64,000 bases of DNA. It comes from Coniella vitis (lineage: Eukaryota; Ascomycota; Sordariomycetes; Diaporthales; Schizoparmaceae). The notes beneath the pieces were generated by a model. It worked only from the letters and a program-made list of their open reading frames with translations. It was not told where the DNA came from and searched no databases. Location of the stretch: the NCBI GenBank assembly GCA_011317545.1, contig WUJK01000003.1, positions 3,038,001-3,102,000 on the forward strand. Direction: 5' to 3'. Position numbers and translations under genes: made by a program. Every line of letters starts with the position of its first letter. The stretch's first letter is position 1. Shown here piece after piece: positions 59,778 to 64,000 of the stretch.

Positions 59778-62154
59778 GGTGTAGGAGCGATTGAGGCAAT
59801 CGCGACTCGTAGATATGTGGGAGAGAAGAGAACTGCTCGGTGAGCAGGAGACTCTTTGAATCGGCGGCAGGAGCAGCCCTTGTTTGTCGTCAAAGTCTCG
59901 GTTGGGAAGGAACGCCAGTCAATGCGGTTGGACAGCCAAGACCTGCAGGTGCGAAAAGAGGGAGTGAATGTGCCCCTCCTTCCCACTGGCAACACCGTCG
60001 CCGCCGCTGCTGCTTGCTTGGGCTTTGCACCTTTTGGCCGAAAGTTGCGCGAGGTCAAATGCCCAGCCCGACGGTGAAAACACCAGGTTGTTCTCGAATA
60101 TACGGCAAGATCTACTTTTCGAGCCGATCCGAAATGTCTCAAAACTTAATTTGCAAAGGTTTGACTGGAATGTAGACAGGCCAGGTACCGACGGGTTGTT
60201 TGCTCTTTCTTGCACGGCGTAGTTGGCGGGGTGCTGGAAATGCGCACTGAGGCCGAAATGAGGGAAGATGGCCTCGGCCGCAACCAAAGAATGTACTTTG
60301 AGGCTTGGAAACGGTTTTGTGTAAAGGAAGAAAGGAGAAAAAGCAAGATGCAGTGAACTGTGGTTTTTTTTTTTCTTTTTTTGCATCTCTAGCTGCATGT
60401 GCCAACGTCGTGCCTGGCTTCTTTTCTGGGCAGGCTTGCTTGCTTTAATCCGATGGCTGGACGACGTGCTTGGTAAAAAGCATCCCATCTCTGGCTCTTA
60501 GAGCATGCTTCCTCCTCCTCCTCCTCCTCCTTGCCCCTCGTCGGGAGCCCTGGATCTAGTCACTAGCCCCGTTGATTGCTACGGTCCAGGGTCTGCTAAG
60601 CCTAGTACATACTCCGCCTGCAGCGCGCGAATTGGATTGTCAATGGGAAGCTTGTATGTATGGTGGTTCGCCAAATCGTCAGCGCCTGCTGTGGTGTGGG
60701 CTTTGGTGGCTGGGAAGACGCTTTCCCCAACCACCTGCTATTCCACCCACATGCCTATTTCGTCAGAAAGGCCCTGCCAAAGCCTCACGACCCTGCTTTT
60801 TTTTTTTTGTGTCCCTTTCCTGTCCATCTGTCCGTTGGACTGTGCGTGTCTGTGGATTTCCTTTTTCATATTCCACTTGTTGATTTCCTCCCTTGAAGAA
60901 ATACATCATTGCGCTGTTGACGTCTTGTTGTTTGCCGTGTTGTCATTCTGCCATCTATACTACATATGTACAGAAAACTGATAGCCAAGTGCAGCGTACG
61001 TCAATAGGATGTATCGAATCTACTGCTACAGGTTCCATTGATCATTGCGATCGCTATGTATTCGGTTTCATTGGAGTCTCCAACAGTATCTTGTAGCTGG
61101 GAAAATTGGAGGTAGCAATAAAATCCGACTATCGTCTGTACCGATGCGTTGGCAAAGGCAGCCAACACAGTCTACGATACAGCCTCAAAACTACCGAGGC
61201 AGCTTAGAGCAGTGGGACGGTCACTTGGCACGGGCGCAGCAGCTTTACCCTTGCATAATATTGCCCAGAGCTGCATATTGGGCAGTTCTGTAGAATAGCA
61301 GAATCAGCCACGTACAAAGCTTTACGCGCTCTGTTCGCATTCAATGTCTAGTATAGTTCGCGCCTTGACCTGCCGCGCTATCGCGCAATTTTACCAGGAA
61401 CGACTCAAGGCAGGGGAGCTCCATGCTGGATGATCCTGTACGGAGACAGTACAGCATATTCTGAAAGTACATAGTACTCAGGGCTCCTCGATTCGACTGT
61501 AGCAGAAGGCCAGCCAAGTATAGCCGCCGGCCATGGTCGCCATTTGGCTCTCCCAGGCCGTCTTCTCCCAGTCAGCAAGAGTGGCTCCACGATATGGAGT
61601 AGCTTTCCCGTCTAGCGCCGGCCGACAGTGGGCTCCAGACCCCGAGTTTCGCAGCGTAATCCCGAATATACGGAAAGCCGGCTGCACACTACTTTTGCGA
61701 GCACAAGCCTAGAGAAACAGAATCGCACAATCTTCATCTTCAAATCGGTTATCACAAAGACCGCAGGCTCTCGCGTCAGAAAAGTCTTCTGGATGACACA
61801 ATGAACATGGAAGTAACTTGTGGTATTTTCATCTGGTCAGCAGCAAACCCTTCCATAGAGCACACCATCGCATGTTTGGGAGGCCCATCCGCGTCTATAG
61901 CAGGCATCTCGTCTCGACGTAATCAACCGCACAGGTCCACGCAAAGGGTATTAACGGGGAGCGCCGTCTTTGTGTGTGACTCCGTGGAGCGTTATCGATT
62001 GATTCGTCAAAGTTCCGATTTTTGTTTTTTGGTGAAAAAAATCCCCGTAGCATCACGCTACATGACATGCTAGTCCCAATTGATGAACCCCCTTGCTACT
62101 CCAGTAGAACCCAGAAAAGCACAAAGAAACCCAAGGCCTGGTGGCTGCCTTTCT
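59778..62154. other. Intergenic region RPL9 / membrane protein
   Basis: 2.4 kb without a supportable gene. It holds the promoter of the Cys-rich membrane-protein gene and the RPL9 3' region. A TACATAGTA copy lies at about 61467 and a poly-T run at about 60790. Confidence 0.55.
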
Positions 62155-63344
62155 TTACGCCTCATCGACGACAATGTTGCCCTTCTCCGACACGTACATA
62201 CCGTCAAGGAACTGTAGTCAGACACGTCAGCGTTAATTTTCTTCAAGTGAATGGCCAAGCCCAGATACTCCAGGAGCTGAGATTATTGTACGCACCTTAC
62301 GGATATCCTTGTTCCGCACCCTGCAGATCTGCTGGATGTCTGCAGCGCTCTGGGAGACAGCCTCGAGGGAGTTGCCGCTCAGGACCAGCTCATCCTTCTG
62401 GGCCTTAGAGACCTCGACGTCAACGCCCTGCTGCATAATGACGCGGCGGACGAGCTTCTCGCCAATGAAGTTGCTGTAGAAATCGAATCTTGTCAGTACA
62501 GCTGACCCAATACATTGTAGCCGCCTCGCGCTTATCCTCCGGCTGTGTGTTTGATTCTCGATTTTCAAATTGTTGGTCGCTGCAGGGAGAAACCTACCGG
62601 ATCTCAACCTCGTAAACGCCCTCGCTGTTCTTGTCCAAGTTCACGTTGATGGGAAAGTGAGCATAGACGTAGCGCATCTTGTACTTGAAGCCCTTGGTAA
62701 CACCAATGATCAGGTTGTTGACGATGGTGCGGACAGTACGGAGAGCGGCAACATTCTTGCGAACACCGTGGTGAATGTGGATGGCGATCACGTTGGCCTG
62801 AGGCTTGGTGAAGCTGACGGCAATGTGGGACAGGTCCTTGACCAACTTGCCGCGAGGACCCTCAACGGTGACCTGGCGAGCCTTGATGTGGACCTTGACT
62901 GTTTGTACACAACCATTGTCAGTAATTGACACCAGAACGAACAACACTCAACACCCGCTCTTTTCAGCCCGACTATGCCGATAATCGCAGCACGTAGCAC
63001 AGCCAGAACACCAGTTTTCTCAAGTCTCAACCATATTGCGCCGTTCGTCTTCAGTCTCGTTGCAGTCGTCGATATGCCGTAATGTTTTGCCCATGGCGCG
63101 CTAGACATTCTTCTGGTGGGCAGTTTTGGCTATTCGATGTTTGAAAGCATTTGCACATAGAATATGTTTTTGTCCCTTCATTCTGTGACTCAAATCCTTC
63201 TCTTTCCTGGCTTTCTGGCTGGCTGGCGGCTGGCGATTCGGTCGAGACATCGAAAATACTGGTGGAGTCGGGGAGAGCAAGTAATCAAGTGATCGTACCT
63301 CCAGCTGGAATCTCCAGCGTCTCTTCGGAGTGGATGTACTTCAT
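62155..63344 (-). CDS. RPL9: 60S ribosomal protein uL6 (L9)
   Basis: Large-subunit cytosolic ribosomal protein that lies near the sarcin-ricin loop and the GTPase-associated region. Four exons (63344-63299, 62898-62598, 62473-62296, 62211-62155) with introns of 400, 124 and 84 bp encode 193 residues; yeast L9 has 191. The start MKYIHSEETLEIPAG is spliced to VKVHIKARQVTVEGPRGKLV. The core FKYKMRYVYAHFPINVN and the end SQSAADIQQICRVRNKDIRK followed by FLDGMYVSEKG are almost identical to other eukaryotic L9 proteins. All junctions are GT-AG. A first intron soon after the start codon that is the longest in the gene is common in ribosomal-protein genes. The promoter carries a telobox and a CACGTG site. 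Confidence 0.98.
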
Positions 63345-63499
63345 CTTGCCTGGGGGTTCTGGGTGGCCGTGGCGAGATGGGTGTGGTGTTGTGGTCGTGG
63401 ATTTGGCTGGTCAGTCTGCAACAAGACCTCTCAAAAGACTAGGCTCGGACTGGTGGGCAGCAAGCCCTGCGAAAATTCTGGCCCCGTTCCGTAGGTGGA

Positions 63500-63511
63500 C
63501 CACGTGACTGG
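63500..63511 (-). promoter_or_regulatory. CACGTG / HomolD-like element of RPL9
   Basis: In gene orientation the site reads CCAGTCACGTGG, about 160 bp upstream of the start codon. It contains an E-box (CACGTG, the Cbf1-type core) and CAGTCAC, seven of eight bases of the fission-yeast HomolD box. Which factor binds is inference. Confidence 0.5.
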
Positions 63512-63754
63512 AAATTTAGCGCCGCTCGGATAAGGAAAGACTGGGGCCTCGATAAGCATTGGCTGTATTCCGCCACTGCCATACTTTACATAGTACATCT
63601 GCAACTTCTCTTTTTCAATAAGATGACTGCGAATCCAATGCTCGAACTGGCTATCAATTCGTCGTCGGCGCCTACGACTTGGATGTCCAATCTTCACATC
63701 ATTGTTGGCTTGAGGAGGAGTATATGTAGGGCGACCGGCTGCACAACCGCCTTC

Positions 63755-63762
63755 TTAGGGTT
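63755..63762 (-). promoter_or_regulatory. Telobox in RPL9 promoter
   Basis: AACCCTAA in gene orientation (TTAGGGTT on plus), about 410 bp upstream of the RPL9 start codon. It matches the Tbf1-type telobox known from ribosomal-protein promoters of many fungi. Confidence 0.55.
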
Positions 63763-64000
63763 ATGCCGCTTGGTCGACATAACCCTGAAGGCGATTTACT
63801 ACACTAGTATTCATTGTCCATGACTACGAGCACTGAGCCGGAACAACTCGTGGCTCAATCGTCTTCTTACTGTTCCGGACGTCTAATTGCTGCAACTACA
63901 AGTTGAAGATGCCGTCTATATGTATTCCGCTACTGCAATGATTCGGAGTACCTAGGCAGTGAAGCCGCACTGATATCCTTGAGTCCACCACGCTGGCCGA

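Larger units (their letters stand above)
63345..64000. promoter_or_regulatory. RPL9 promoter region to window edge
   Basis: No coding region is supported; an 88-codon minus-strand frame at 63431-63697 has no family resemblance. The stretch includes the RPL9 leader and promoter. A TACATAGTA copy lies at about 63589. Confidence 0.55.

Noticed and set aside
63431..63697. 88-codon minus-strand frame upstream of RPL9
   Set aside because: It ends within the RPL9 promoter, overlaps the CACGTG site and resembles no protein I know.

Overview
The window is nuclear DNA of a filamentous ascomycete (Pezizomycotina). The evidence is short GT-AG introns with CTAAC/CTGAC-type branch sites, fungus-specific families (a CON7-type zinc-finger factor, the fungal vacuolar endopolyphosphatase) and widely spaced monocistronic genes. 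A sordariomycete, perhaps Hypocreales, is my best guess from the look of the proteins and of the short palindromes in the spacers; this is not proven.

Ten protein genes can be supported. Left block (2.3-20.1 kb): PPN1 endopolyphosphatase (-), NUP120 nucleoporin (+), mitoribosomal bL21m/MRPL49 (-), a secreted lipocalin-like protein with unusually long introns (-) and APC2 (-). Middle: one CON7-like C2H2 transcription factor (-, 29.1-30.2 kb), with about 9 kb of gene-free DNA downstream and about 22.8 kb upstream. Right block (53.0-63.3 kb): glycine-cleavage T-protein GCV1 (+), V-ATPase subunit H VMA13 (-), a Cys-rich secretory-pathway membrane protein of unknown function (-) and ribosomal protein uL6/RPL9 (-). 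I rebuilt the splice junctions of PPN1, NUP120, the lipocalin, CON7, VMA13 and RPL9 by eye. Every model gives an uninterrupted frame, and where I know the family the length is as expected.

The genes are mainly single-copy housekeeping genes (polyphosphate metabolism, nuclear pore, ribosomes, cell cycle, one-carbon metabolism, vacuolar acidification). They form no operon or obvious biosynthetic cluster. I found no CRISPR array, rRNA, convincing tRNA, intact transposase or reverse transcriptase.

The most unusual signal is in the spacers. The 9-mer TACTATGTA or its reverse complement TACATAGTA occurs about 30 times by eye, against about 0.5 expected. Copies often sit in pairs or perfect palindromes, never in a called coding sequence, and are concentrated at 30.6-45 kb in the desert upstream of the CON7-like gene. 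Other leads are telobox-like elements upstream of both ribosomal-protein genes (with CACGTG at RPL9), an in-frame 12-nt micro-exon candidate in VMA13, and long unassigned open frames in the desert.
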